Positions 35,185 to 43,288 of a stretch of 60,830 nt of DNA are shown piece by piece. Position 1 is the stretch's first letter. Every line of letters starts with the position of its first letter. The stretch covers positions 1 through 60,830 of the forward strand of contig JAONAZ010000006.1 in NCBI GenBank assembly GCA_028376655.1, written 5' to 3'. A program made the position numbers and the translations under genes. The notes beneath the pieces are model-generated. The model saw nothing but the letters and a program-made list of their open reading frames with translations. It made no database searches and was not told the DNA's origin. This stretch comes from Acidimicrobiia bacterium. Its GTDB lineage: Bacteria; Actinomycetota; Acidimicrobiia; Actinomarinales; Actinomarinaceae.

Positions 35185-36192
35185 TTAGCTCTTATTCTTT
35201 ATTTCTAATTGCAATAAATCTTGACTGATTAACCAACTAATAATCTTATGTATGAAACTATCAACATCTATATATTCGATTTTCAAATCCCTTTGTGCTT
35301 TGGAGCCATCATAAACGTGGCCATGAGTCAAAACTCGTACTGACTCTCTACATATTATTGATTCACCAGTTGAAAACAATGCAACTAAATCAAATAGTGG
35401 GCCTGCAGATTTCAGAAGTCCTTTAGGAATATAAATAGGTGAGCCATTCCAGTTTGTTATTTGTTTTACCCTTTTAATGAGTTCCTCTGATGTAACGTGA
35501 AAACTATTTAATACATATCTCTCATTATCGATTCCGTGTAAAAGTGCGTTGTAATGTCCAGTTGTGCAATTATCAATATCAATGATTGAGATGTTATTTT
35601 TCAATAATGGTGGGTATTTCTTGTTTAATGATGAGATTAAAAGTTTGGCTGTTCCTGATACTCGTCCAGGTCCCTGAACAGAGGATGGATTGACAGAAAC
35701 GAATTCAAAATCTTTTTTAAACTTAAATGCCTCTACTTCAGCTTCATATTTAGATTTTTCGTAATTACTTAAAAAGCTACCCCTATGCACCGCATCTTCA
35801 TTACCAGGCAGTCCTTTTTCTTCTCCTAGGGTTACGGCTGAAGAAGTGTAAATGAACTTTTTAATTCCTAACTTGTTTCCAAGATCCAGCATTGATTTTG
35901 TGCCCTCGATATTTATATGAAACATTGCATCTGGATTTTTAGAACACATTTTATTCATTCCAGCTACATGAAAGATTGCATCGATTTTGAAATTTTCTAG
36001 TTGCTCAAATAGTGTTGAGTCAAATAAATCTCCATTGATAGGTGTTACATTTAATTCGCTAAGAATTTTTTTGGTTTCTTCACTTCTGGTGAGTGCAAAA
36101 ATATTATGGCCGTTATCAATTAATTTTTGTAATAATGGTTTCCCAACAACACCTGTAGCACCAGTAATAAAAATATTTTTATAGTCTGTCAT
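35185..36192 (-). CDS. Extended SDR, NAD(P)-dependent epimerase/dehydratase or reductase
   Basis: This 335-residue protein starts with the nucleotide-binding FITGATGVVGKPLL (TGxxGxxG). It carries HVAGMNK, the catalytic YEKSK (YxxxK, about residue 145) with upstream TSSAVT, and VNPSSVQGPG. It resembles the dihydroflavonol-4-reductase-like and hopanoid-associated epimerase group. The substrate is not known. It is coupled to pgsA upstream by a 4-nt overlap and to mazG downstream. Confidence 0.82.
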   Translation of the reverse strand: MTDYKNIFITGATGVVGKPLLQKLIDNGHNIFALTRSEETKKILSELNVTPINGDLFDSTLFEQLENFKIDAIFHVAGMNKMCSKNPDAMFHINIEGTKSMLDLGNKLGIKKFIYTSSAVTLGEEKGLPGNEDAVHRGSFLSNYEKSKYEAEVEAFKFKKDFEFVSVNPSSVQGPGRVSGTAKLLISSLNKKYPPLLKNNISIIDIDNCTTGHYNALLHGIDNERYVLNSFHVTSEELIKRVKQITNWNGSPIYIPKGLLKSAGPLFDLVALFSTGESIICRESVRVLTHGHVYDGSKAQRDLKIEYIDVDSFIHKIISWLISQDLLQLEIKNKS

Positions 36193-36728
36193 TCTGCTGA
36201 GTTATAGGCAGCAAAGTATTGATAGCCTGAAATGTAAGAGAATATCAATGCTAAGTAAACAACGATTGTTGCAAGAGAAACGCCAGCTACGTCTACAGGA
36301 AAGTCCATCAAAACAAATCCGATTGACCAAAACTGTAGGCTGGCCTTTATTTTACCAAGCGGGCTTGGTGGAATTAGTTTTCCCTCATTTCCAGCAAGAC
36401 CTCTTAAGCCAGTAACAATAAACTCTCTGGATATTAATAAAACTGTAATCCATATACTGACTCTATCGATATAGGTAAAACCTATAAATATACAAGTGAC
36501 AAAAAGCTTATCTGCGATTGTGTCCAGAAATGCTCCTGTTTTAGTCGAGACATCCCATTTTCTTGCTAATTTACCATCAAAAAAATCAGTCCATGCAGCT
36601 ATAAATGCAAGGATGGCTGGTGTTAACATAAGTCCACTTTGTGATCCATCTTGTAGAATTAAAAATAATATAACTGGTGAGGAGAAGATTCTAAACCAAG
36701 CTAATAAATCGGGTATTCTCTTCTTCAT
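36189..36728 (-). CDS. pgsA: CDP-diacylglycerol-glycerol-3-phosphate phosphatidyltransferase
   Basis: This 179-residue membrane enzyme with about five helices has the CDP-alcohol phosphotransferase signature DFFDGKLARKW...GAFLDTIADK (DGxxAR-x8-GxxxDxxxD). It makes phosphatidylglycerol phosphate for membrane lipids. The C-terminal part SREFIVTGLRGLAGNEG is typical of PgsA. It begins one base before the pth stop and overlaps the SDR gene by 4 nt. Confidence 0.9.
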   Translation of the reverse strand: MKKRIPDLLAWFRIFSSPVILFLILQDGSQSGLMLTPAILAFIAAWTDFFDGKLARKWDVSTKTGAFLDTIADKLFVTCIFIGFTYIDRVSIWITVLLISREFIVTGLRGLAGNEGKLIPPSPLGKIKASLQFWSIGFVLMDFPVDVAGVSLATIVVYLALIFSYISGYQYFAAYNSAE

Positions 36729-37325
36729 TTAGATCACATCAATTATTCTTCTCTCGGAAGCATTCTTAATAGCTACCTCTCGATTTTCAGAGAATGCCTC
36801 CATCACATCCAGGGCATCTTCTATAATAAACTCTACTTCTTCTCTCTCATCATTGTGGAACTTTGATAAAACGTAGTGCGCTGGATCGACTCCTTTTGGA
36901 GGTCTTCCTACTCCGATTTTTAATTTCCAATATTCATCTTTATTAAGGTATCGATCAACAGACTTAATACCATTATGACCACCATCTGAACTGCCTTGTT
37001 TAAGTCGCAGTCTTCCAAATGCTAAATCAATATCATCATAAATAATTAGAATATTCTGAGAATCTATATTTTTATTTTTTAAATAAGCTGCAAGAGCATC
37101 TCCAGAGTTATTCATGGAGACCATTGGTCGTAATAGTGTTACGTTATGTTCACCAAATGATGTTTCAGCAGATTGGAACATGCCTGTTTTGTGAGTTTTA
37201 AAACTAGAATCTGTTTTTAGAAGTTTTGTTAAAAGTGTATCGCCACCAATATTGTGTCGAGTGTTCTTATATTTTTCGTCAGGATTCCAAAGGCCAACAA
37301 ATAGGAGTGAGTTGTTATTCAGCAC
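36729..37325 (-). CDS. pth: Peptidyl-tRNA hydrolase
   Basis: I place the start at the GTG at 37325 (VLNNNSLLFVGL), giving 198 residues, the normal Pth length. The track start at 37394 lies deep in rplY. The essential Asn and His are kept (FVGLWNPDEKYKNTRHNIG), as are the catalytic Asp (IIYDDIDLAFG) and the tRNA-binding DGGHNGIKS. The usual GLGNPG reads GLWNPD here, an uncommon change in a very conserved loop. It frees tRNA from stalled peptidyl-tRNA. It overlaps rplY by 11 nt, in the common rplY-pth order. Confidence 0.9.
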   Translation of the reverse strand: MLNNNSLLFVGLWNPDEKYKNTRHNIGGDTLLTKLLKTDSSFKTHKTGMFQSAETSFGEHNVTLLRPMVSMNNSGDALAAYLKNKNIDSQNILIIYDDIDLAFGRLRLKQGSSDGGHNGIKSVDRYLNKDEYWKLKIGVGRPPKGVDPAHYVLSKFHNDEREEVEFIIEDALDVMEAFSENREVAIKNASERRIIDVI

Positions 37326-37995
37326 CTTCTGAGGAGTCGTCCCCAGCAGCTTCTTCACTAGATTCACCATCTCCAGATCCTTCTCCTTCTTCACCCTCTA
37401 GGCCTTCACCTAAGATATCTTCTTCTTCAACAGCTGCTCTTGGTAGAGTAACGATGACCATAACTGAATCATCTTCTTCGTTAGCCAAAGTAACTCCCTC
37501 AGGTAGTTCAATATCTGATGCAATAACATTTTCACCCACATTTAAGTGAGAGATTTCAATGTCAAGAGATGTAGGAATGCTTGAAGGTAAGGCACTAATT
37601 CTTAGTGTGTTATTAATAGTTTGTACTAAACCGCCTTCTTCTTTAACGCCGGTTGGTATGCCTAAGTAATTGATTTGAACTTCAGCTTCAACTTTTTGAG
37701 TTAAATCTACTTTAATAAGGTCGACATGTACAAATTGATCTTTATAAGGATGTCTTTGTATTTGTCTCGCTAATGCTGTAACTTTTTCTTTTTCACCAAG
37801 TTCAATATTAAATATGATGTTTGAACCGGCATCAGTTTTTAGTGCATTTGTAAATTCTCTTGCGTCTATATATACAGAAGTAGATTCCATTCCCTGGCCG
37901 TACAAGACTGCAGGTAAAAGGCCCTCTGTTCGTAGTCTTCTTGACTCTGGTGAACCCTTATCTTCTCTAATTGTTGCTTTTAATGTTGCTTCCAT
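37315..37995 (-). CDS. rplY: 50S ribosomal protein L25 (CTC form)
   Basis: This 226-residue protein has an N-terminal L25 domain that binds 5S rRNA (GSPESRRLRTEGLLPAVLYGQG) and the longer C-terminal TL5/CTC beta domain. It ends in a strongly acidic tail of about 40 residues (EEEDILGEGLEGEEGEGSGD...). Such tails are common in actinobacterial L25. It is the first gene of rplY-pth-pgsA-SDR-mazG. Confidence 0.93.
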   Translation of the reverse strand: MEATLKATIREDKGSPESRRLRTEGLLPAVLYGQGMESTSVYIDAREFTNALKTDAGSNIIFNIELGEKEKVTALARQIQRHPYKDQFVHVDLIKVDLTQKVEAEVQINYLGIPTGVKEEGGLVQTINNTLRISALPSSIPTSLDIEISHLNVGENVIASDIELPEGVTLANEEDDSVMVIVTLPRAAVEEEDILGEGLEGEEGEGSGDGESSEEAAGDDSSEGAE

Positions 37996-38052
37996 AATTT
38001 CCTTAAGAAGTATATAGAGTAATTAAATTTAATTACTAACTAAAGCAGTATT

Positions 38053-38850
38053 TTATGCTTTTTCTGTAGCTTTTCCAACTGATATAACGGCAAATGTTAA
38101 CGTCACAAATGCAAACAAACCTGCAGCTAGATAGCCTTTAGCGATAACATCAATAACCCATCCTTCAACCATAACTGCTCTCATAGCTTCGATAACATAG
38201 GTTGTTGGATTGTAAGCAGAGGCAGTTGCTAGCCATCCTCTAAGTGCTTCTCTTGGCACAAAGGTTGGAGCTAAAAATAAAGCTGGGAAAAATAAGAAGG
38301 ATGCAGCCTGTGCCCCTTGAGAGGATCCCGATCGTACGCCAGCTGCGACAGAGTATCCTGCAAAACCCATCCCCCATAGAAATGCAATTGATAAGACAAC
38401 AAAAAATCCAACTGTTCCTACTGCTGGATCTGCTCCTATGAATTTTCCAATTACCATTATTAGGCCTGCTTGAACTAATACTCTTAATGCCCCAATAAGC
38501 ATTGGGGATAAAATAATTGCCCATTTTGAAATAGGCATACTTTGATATCTCTTAAAAACTCCAGATTCAATGTCTTCTACTAAATAAATACCTGATGCTC
38601 CACCACTTAAAGATGCAGAGACTATGGATACAGGAAGGATAAAGTTAACAAAATTACCATTAGCAAAATCGAAAGGTGTTCCTTCTGCTGAGCCCCCAAA
38701 AACTCCACCAAGAGCTCCATCATATACGAATAAAAAGAACGCAGAAATAAAGATGTTAGGTAGCTCCGCTAGTGGTCTTCTCATGAAACGAAGAACTAAT
38801 CTTTTAGTAAGAATTTGAAGTTGGGTAGCGAATGTTCTTTTTGTTTCCAT
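38053..38850 (-). CDS. ABC-2 type exporter permease
   Basis: This 265-residue protein has six hydrophobic segments and the ABC-2 permease pattern: an N-terminal cytoplasmic stretch KRLVLRFMRRPLAELP, IYLVEDIESGVFKRYQSMPIS before helix 3, and PREALRGWLATASAYNPTTYVIEAMR near the C-terminus. It resembles the DrrB family, which exports drugs or lipids. Its ATG shares a base with the stop of the ATPase gene upstream, so they form one transporter. Confidence 0.87.
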   Translation of the reverse strand: METKRTFATQLQILTKRLVLRFMRRPLAELPNIFISAFFLFVYDGALGGVFGGSAEGTPFDFANGNFVNFILPVSIVSASLSGGASGIYLVEDIESGVFKRYQSMPISKWAIILSPMLIGALRVLVQAGLIMVIGKFIGADPAVGTVGFFVVLSIAFLWGMGFAGYSVAAGVRSGSSQGAQAASFLFFPALFLAPTFVPREALRGWLATASAYNPTTYVIEAMRAVMVEGWVIDVIAKGYLAAGLFAFVTLTFAVISVGKATEKA

Positions 38851-39833
38851 TATCTACCTCTTCTTCTAGATGGCTCTTTTTTTTCTTCAACAGGTTCCTC
38901 AGCACCCTCAAGTCTATATCCCGTTACTTCTAGAAATACATCATCGAGCGTTGGTTTACTTGCAGAGACAGCACTGACTTCAATACCCTCAGCATTTAAC
39001 TGTTTGATATATCCTGGTATTTTTGTTGCGCCATCAGTAACTGTAATTCTTAATTCATCATTGTCTTGTACGGCATCAGTAAACAATTCTTGTGCTTTTT
39101 TAAGATCTTCTTTGGAAGTAAAGGACAGAGTAATGACATCGCCACCAATACTAGCTTTGAGCTCATCAGATGTTCCCTCTGCAACAACAAGTCCTTCATC
39201 TATGATGGCTATTCTATCTGCTAACTCATCAGCCTCTTCAAGGTACTGCGTAGTAAGGATGATCGTAACCCCACTATCTCGAAGTCTTTTAATCTCATCC
39301 CATAACACTCTTCTTGATCCTGGATCAAGACCAGTTGTAGGTTCGTCTAAAAATAAAATCTCTGGTGAGTGTACAAGACTGAGACCTAAATCTAATCGTC
39401 TTTTCATACCACCCGAATAGGTCTTTACTCTTCTATCTGCTGCTTCAGTTAAGCCAACGAGTTCAAGTAACTCCCCTGTTCTGATCTCTGAATCTGCTTT
39501 TGAATAACCCCAGAGTCGACAGGTGGTAAAAAATAATTCACGACCTGTAAGAATTTTATCTATGCCAGTGTCTTGTAAGGCAACACCTATTTTTTCACGT
39601 ACCGCTTTATCTTGAGTTGCGACATCGATGCCTAAAATGGAGGCACTACCGTCAGTGATACTAAGAAGTGTGGTGAGCATTAAGATCGTGGTTGATTTTC
39701 CTGCTCCATTGGGGCCGAGTAGCCCGAAGATTTCTCCTTGCTCAACCTGAAAGCTTACATCTTTTACTGCCTCAACGGTGTCTTGTTTGCTGGTAAAAGT
39801 TTTTTTAATATTCTTAACGTCGACTGCTAACAT
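38850..39833 (-). CDS. ABC-2 type exporter ATP-binding protein (DrrA-like)
   Basis: This 327-residue ATPase has Walker A GPNGAGKST, signature YSGGMKRRLDLG, Walker B ILFLDEPTTGLD, and the C-terminal regulatory extension typical of DrrA-type proteins (SASKPTLDDVFLEVTG). It drives the ABC-2 permease encoded just downstream. Substrate is unknown; drug or lipid export is typical for the family. It is the last core gene before tRNA-Arg and the island. Confidence 0.9.
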   Translation of the reverse strand: MLAVDVKNIKKTFTSKQDTVEAVKDVSFQVEQGEIFGLLGPNGAGKSTTILMLTTLLSITDGSASILGIDVATQDKAVREKIGVALQDTGIDKILTGRELFFTTCRLWGYSKADSEIRTGELLELVGLTEAADRRVKTYSGGMKRRLDLGLSLVHSPEILFLDEPTTGLDPGSRRVLWDEIKRLRDSGVTIILTTQYLEEADELADRIAIIDEGLVVAEGTSDELKASIGGDVITLSFTSKEDLKKAQELFTDAVQDNDELRITVTDGATKIPGYIKQLNAEGIEVSAVSASKPTLDDVFLEVTGYRLEGAEEPVEEKKEPSRRRGR

Positions 39834-39882
39834 TTATAACCTATATACAAATACATAGCATACAAGTATCAAGTTTATACTT

Positions 39883-39955
39883 GGCCTCGTAGCTCAGGGG
39901 ATAGAGCACAGGTTTCCTAAACCTGGTGTCGCAAGTTCGAATCTTGCCGAGGCCG
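39883..39955 (+). tRNA. tRNA-Arg (anticodon CCU)
   Basis: GGCCTCG and CGAGGCC form the acceptor stem. The D arm AGCTCAGGGGATAGAGC, an anticodon loop TTCCTAA (CCU, reading AGG) in a CAGGT/ACCTG stem and a T arm GCAAGTTCGAATCTTGC complete a normal 73-nt cloverleaf. CCA is not encoded. A T8 run follows directly. The tRNA is intact and marks the last core locus before the accessory island. Confidence 0.95.
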
Positions 39956-40125
39956 CTTTTTTTTAACTACATATATATGTGTCCTGTTTACTGACAGATG
40001 ACATTTTAAATACGTTGCAAAAGTCTTTGTAAAAATCATTGAAATAAGTTGTATTCATTGGGCTTTTTAGTGTTTTTGTAAAATAGTTTTGCGACGCGGA
40101 AAGCAGGTATGACAGATGAGATTGC

Positions 40126-40192
40126 AGAGCGCTTCCCTTGCAAGGAGGAAGTCACAGGTTCAAATCCTGTAGCGCCCACAAGGGTTTTTCAG
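40126..40192 (+). repeat. tRNA 3'-half fragment, copy A, with shared flank (left end of island)
   Basis: From AGAGCGC onward this reads as the end of a D arm, an anticodon arm (CTTCC-CTTGCAA-GGAGG, UGC), a T arm CAGGTTCAAATCCTG and a 3' acceptor TAGCGCCC. The sequence before it cannot form a 5' acceptor or normal D arm, so the tRNA is not complete. The T arm, acceptor and the following AGGGTTTTTCAG recur at 60570-60613 with about three mismatches, making the two ends look like attachment sites of an inserted element. Related fragments are at 56530 and 59402. Confidence 0.75.
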
Positions 40193-40279
40193 ATATTGCC
40201 CTATAAAAATAGCCCTGCGACCCGCATACGACCAGCTTTTAGTGTGATTTTATTGAATAAGTTCCCTAAATCCCTCGAT

Positions 40280-40309
40280 TTGACAACTAACACCCTTGTC
40301 GTGTAAATT
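40280..40309 (+). promoter_or_regulatory. Sigma70-type promoter of the first island gene
   Basis: A perfect TTGACA (40280-40285) and TAAATT (40304-40309) are separated by 18 bases. The ATG of the next gene comes 11 bases after the -10 box, so the transcript would have almost no leader. The rest of the gene-free stretch 39956-40320 holds only the tRNA fragment and an ACATATATATGT palindrome (39969-39980). Confidence 0.55.
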
Positions 40310-40320
40310 GTTTTGCTTAT

Positions 40321-40656
40321 ATGAATGACAACAAAAAACTCAAAATAATTAAAAATTTAGATAGGGAGAATTTCTATAATAAAATTTTTACTGTCTGGAC
40401 TAGAAAAAAAACAGAACTTCCTAATTGGATGATTTGTTTTTGGTGTGGCAAGAATATTAATCCCAAGAGCTACTTTGATGAAAAAGTAATGTACTTTGAA
40501 ACTTCAAGAGACGGTACTATCTTTGAAAATCCAACTTATGGAAAACATACATTTAATAAGATGTATCAGAATACCTACAGAGTAGAGATGTGTAGTTATT
40601 GTTACTACAATTTGGACATGTTCAATAAAACTGGTCTATGGTTTGAAAATGAATAG
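40321..40656 (+). CDS. Small protein with paired CxxC motifs (zinc-binding, possibly HNH-like)
   Basis: This 111-residue protein has CFWCG near residue 40 and CSYCY near residue 94. The two CxxC knuckles are separated by an aromatic-rich middle, consistent with one structural zinc site. This arrangement is seen in HNH-like and other small zinc folds, but no His-Asn catalytic motif is obvious. It is the first gene inside the island, with its own promoter, just before the type I restriction-modification operon. Function is unknown. Confidence 0.6.
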   Translation: MNDNKKLKIIKNLDRENFYNKIFTVWTRKKTELPNWMICFWCGKNINPKSYFDEKVMYFETSRDGTIFENPTYGKHTFNKMYQNTYRVEMCSYCYYNLDMFNKTGLWFENE

Positions 40657-40706
40657 CCGTACTATAAAATAACACCAATCTTCAAAACAAGTTTTCGGAA
40701 TATTCG

Positions 40707-40712
40707 TATAAT
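40707..40712 (+). promoter_or_regulatory. -10 box directly before hsdM
   Basis: A perfect TATAAT ends six bases before the hsdM ATG at 40719, with the palindrome GAATATTC just upstream. No Shine-Dalgarno lies between, so the hsd message is probably leaderless. The palindrome overlaps the spacer and could be an operator. Confidence 0.5.
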
Positions 40713-40718
40713 TAAGTT

Positions 40719-42167
40719 ATGTCGTATGAACAAACACTCAAAGCAGTAGATGATATTTTAAGAACTGATGCTGGGTGTGCAACACCAATTGACTACATTG
40801 AACAAACTTCCTGGATCCTCTTTTTAAAATATCTCTCAGATTTAGAGAAAGAACGCATTGATGAGGCAACACTTAAAGGTAACGAGTATAAACCATTATT
40901 CTCTGATGAATTTACCTGGGATACATGGGCGGTACCAAAAAAAGCAGATGGTTCACAAGATATTGTTAACGCCTTAACAGGAGATGATCTTTTAGAATTT
41001 GTAAATTTGAAACTCATACCGTATCTTAAAACTTTCAAAACTGATGCTGAGAACTCAAATACTTTAGAGTATAAAATTGGAGAAGTCTTTTCAGAGATAG
41101 GCAATAGACTACAAAGTGGATACACCCTACGTGATGTCTTAAACAATGTGGATTCTCTTCGTTTCCTCTCCATTGAGGAAAAGCATGAAATGTCACATCT
41201 CTATGAAGAAAAGATAAAAGATATGGGTAATGCTGGAAGATCTGGTGGTGAGTATTACACACCAAGACCTTTGATTCAGTCAATTGTAGAAAAAGTAAAT
41301 CCAAAGATTGGTGACACTGTTTACGACCCAGCTGTTGGTTCTGCAGGATTCTTAGTTGAGGCATTTAAACATATGTCTAAGGATAAATTAAGTGTTGAAG
41401 ATGTAGAGACTTTACAATTTAAAACATTTTATGGCAAAGAGAAGAAATCTTTAGCGTACATTATCGCCATTATGAATATGATTTTACATGGTGTGGATGC
41501 ACCAAATATCTTACATATCAATACGTTGACAGAGAATATCTTAGATGTACAGGACTCTGAGCGACATGACGTCATCTTAGCTAACCCACCATTTGGTGGA
41601 AAAGAGAGAAAAGAAGTCCAGCAAAACTTTCCTATTAAAACTGGTGAAACAGCATATCTCTTTATGCAGCATTTTATTAAGTTACTTAAAGCTGGAGGTA
41701 GAGCAGGTGTAGTAATTAAGAATACATTTTTATCAAATGTTGATAATGCATCAGTATCACTTAGAAAAGAATTACTTGAAACCTGTAATCTTCATACAAT
41801 ACTAGATCTTCCTGGTGGAACATTTCCAGGAGCAGGAGTAAAAACTGTAGTATTGTTCTTTGAAAAAGGTTCTCCAACTAAAGAAATTCAATACTATCAA
41901 CTTAATTTAGATAGAAATATTGGCAAAGGACAGCCTCTGAATTTAGATGATCTTGATGAATTTAGAAATTTAGCTAAGGATTCAAATTCAGAAAATACCT
42001 GGACTCTTGGTATTAAAGATATAAATCAGGAGACTTTAGATTTAGGTGTCGTTAATCCTCATATTGAAGAAGAAGCTTTACCAGATCCGAGTGATATTTT
42101 AAATGAAATTGAGAAACTTGAAAAAGAATCTTCAACACTTCTAAAACAAATTAAAAAATTAATCTAA
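40719..42167 (+). CDS. hsdM: Type I restriction-modification, methyltransferase subunit
   Basis: This 482-residue N6-adenine methylase has an N-terminal HsdM helical domain (LRTDAGCATPIDYIEQTSWILFLKYL), SGGEYYTPRPLIQ, the AdoMet motif DPAVGSAGFL (about residue 203) and the catalytic NPPFGG (about 291). With HsdS it methylates the recognition site to protect self DNA. It opens the operon hsdM-hsdS-hsdR, sharing a base with the hsdS start (TAATG). Confidence 0.95.
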   Translation: MSYEQTLKAVDDILRTDAGCATPIDYIEQTSWILFLKYLSDLEKERIDEATLKGNEYKPLFSDEFTWDTWAVPKKADGSQDIVNALTGDDLLEFVNLKLIPYLKTFKTDAENSNTLEYKIGEVFSEIGNRLQSGYTLRDVLNNVDSLRFLSIEEKHEMSHLYEEKIKDMGNAGRSGGEYYTPRPLIQSIVEKVNPKIGDTVYDPAVGSAGFLVEAFKHMSKDKLSVEDVETLQFKTFYGKEKKSLAYIIAIMNMILHGVDAPNILHINTLTENILDVQDSERHDVILANPPFGGKERKEVQQNFPIKTGETAYLFMQHFIKLLKAGGRAGVVIKNTFLSNVDNASVSLRKELLETCNLHTILDLPGGTFPGAGVKTVVLFFEKGSPTKEIQYYQLNLDRNIGKGQPLNLDDLDEFRNLAKDSNSENTWTLGIKDINQETLDLGVVNPHIEEEALPDPSDILNEIEKLEKESSTLLKQIKKLI

Positions 42168-43288
42168 TGAAATTATACGAAATAGAAAATATTGCAAATA
42201 TAAATTATGGCACGAGAGTAGTAAAAAAAAGAGATTCGGGAACAATATATGATGTATATGGGGGTGGAGGTAAAACATTCAAAGTTGATTCATACAACCG
42301 TGAAAACTGCGTAATAATATCAAGATTTGGGATGTCTGAAAAGTGTGTTCGTAGAGTAGATGGAAAATTTTTTTTAAACGATTCAGGTTTATCTGTTGAA
42401 ACGAAAGATCCAAATGTAGTTATTCAAAAATATATAGATTGGTTTTTATTTTCAAAAATGTTTGATATCTATCTTCTTGGGAGAGGGGCAGCTCAAAAAA
42501 ACTTGGATGTTGATAAATTTAGATTGATCAAAATTCCAGTTCCATCTCTTCATGAACAAGAAAAAATTGTTGAAAGGTTAGATAAGGTTGTTGAAAATAT
42601 AGATAAGTTAACTAATGATGTAACAAAGAATATTGAAAATAGTAAAAATTTATTTTTTAGTTATTTGAATGAAACTTTTAGAGGAGATAGCTCTGGAGAT
42701 TTGATCGAACTAGAAAAACTATCTACATATATTTCAAGAGGGATGCAACCTAAATACACTGATAATTCTAAAACATTAATTGTTAATCAAAGGTGTATAA
42801 GGGACAATCAAATTAACTTTGAAGTCGGTAGGTATCATGACCAAAATATTAAAAAAGTTTCCGATGATAAAAAAATACAAATTGGCGATATCCTAATAAA
42901 TTCAACTGGCGTTGGTACTTTAGGGAGAGTTGCACAAGTGACAGAGTTGCCAAGTAATGATGTAACTGTTGATACCCATGTGACAATATTTCGTCCAAAT
43001 TTTAATATTTTAAGTAAAGAATTTACTAATTGGCTATTTATATATCTAGAGAAACTAATAGAAAAAATGGGAGTCGGGGCATCGGGTCAAACAGAGTTAA
43101 GAAGAGAAGATCTTAAAAATATGAAAATTATAAATCCTCCGAATGAAAAGATTCAACAAGATATTTCGGACAGGCTTAATAAATTAAAAAATCCTTACGA
43201 CAATTATTTGAGACTTAAAGAAGATCTGATTATTAAGTACTCAATGTTAAGAAAATCAATATTAGATAAAGAGTTTTACTATGAATGA
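42167..43288 (+). CDS. hsdS: Type I restriction-modification, specificity subunit
   Basis: A 373-residue HsdS with two variable target-recognition domains, each followed by a conserved helical spacer. The first spacer is IPVPSLHEQEKIVERLDKVVENIDKL (about residues 123-150) and the second begins IINPPNEKIQQDISDRLNKL. It chooses the bipartite DNA sequence for both modification and cutting. The composition is more AT-rich than hsdM and hsdR, as usual for exchangeable specificity genes. It overlaps hsdR by 8 nt (ATGAATGA). Confidence 0.93.
   Translation: MKLYEIENIANINYGTRVVKKRDSGTIYDVYGGGGKTFKVDSYNRENCVIISRFGMSEKCVRRVDGKFFLNDSGLSVETKDPNVVIQKYIDWFLFSKMFDIYLLGRGAAQKNLDVDKFRLIKIPVPSLHEQEKIVERLDKVVENIDKLTNDVTKNIENSKNLFFSYLNETFRGDSSGDLIELEKLSTYISRGMQPKYTDNSKTLIVNQRCIRDNQINFEVGRYHDQNIKKVSDDKKIQIGDILINSTGVGTLGRVAQVTELPSNDVTVDTHVTIFRPNFNILSKEFTNWLFIYLEKLIEKMGVGASGQTELRREDLKNMKIINPPNEKIQQDISDRLNKLKNPYDNYLRLKEDLIIKYSMLRKSILDKEFYYE

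Noticed and set aside
37326-37394. Longer N-terminus of peptidyl-tRNA hydrolase
   Set aside because: It is encoded wholly inside the acidic-tail part of rplY and is not found in the family.
40090-40180. Complete tRNA-Ala(UGC) at copy A
   Set aside because: The 3' half is tRNA-like, but the preceding bases do not pair with the acceptor end and give no normal D arm.
40109-40306. 65-aa ORF over tRNA fragment A
   Set aside because: It runs straight through the tRNA-like sequence and its flank. Its peptide has no protein-like pattern, so the frame is accidental.
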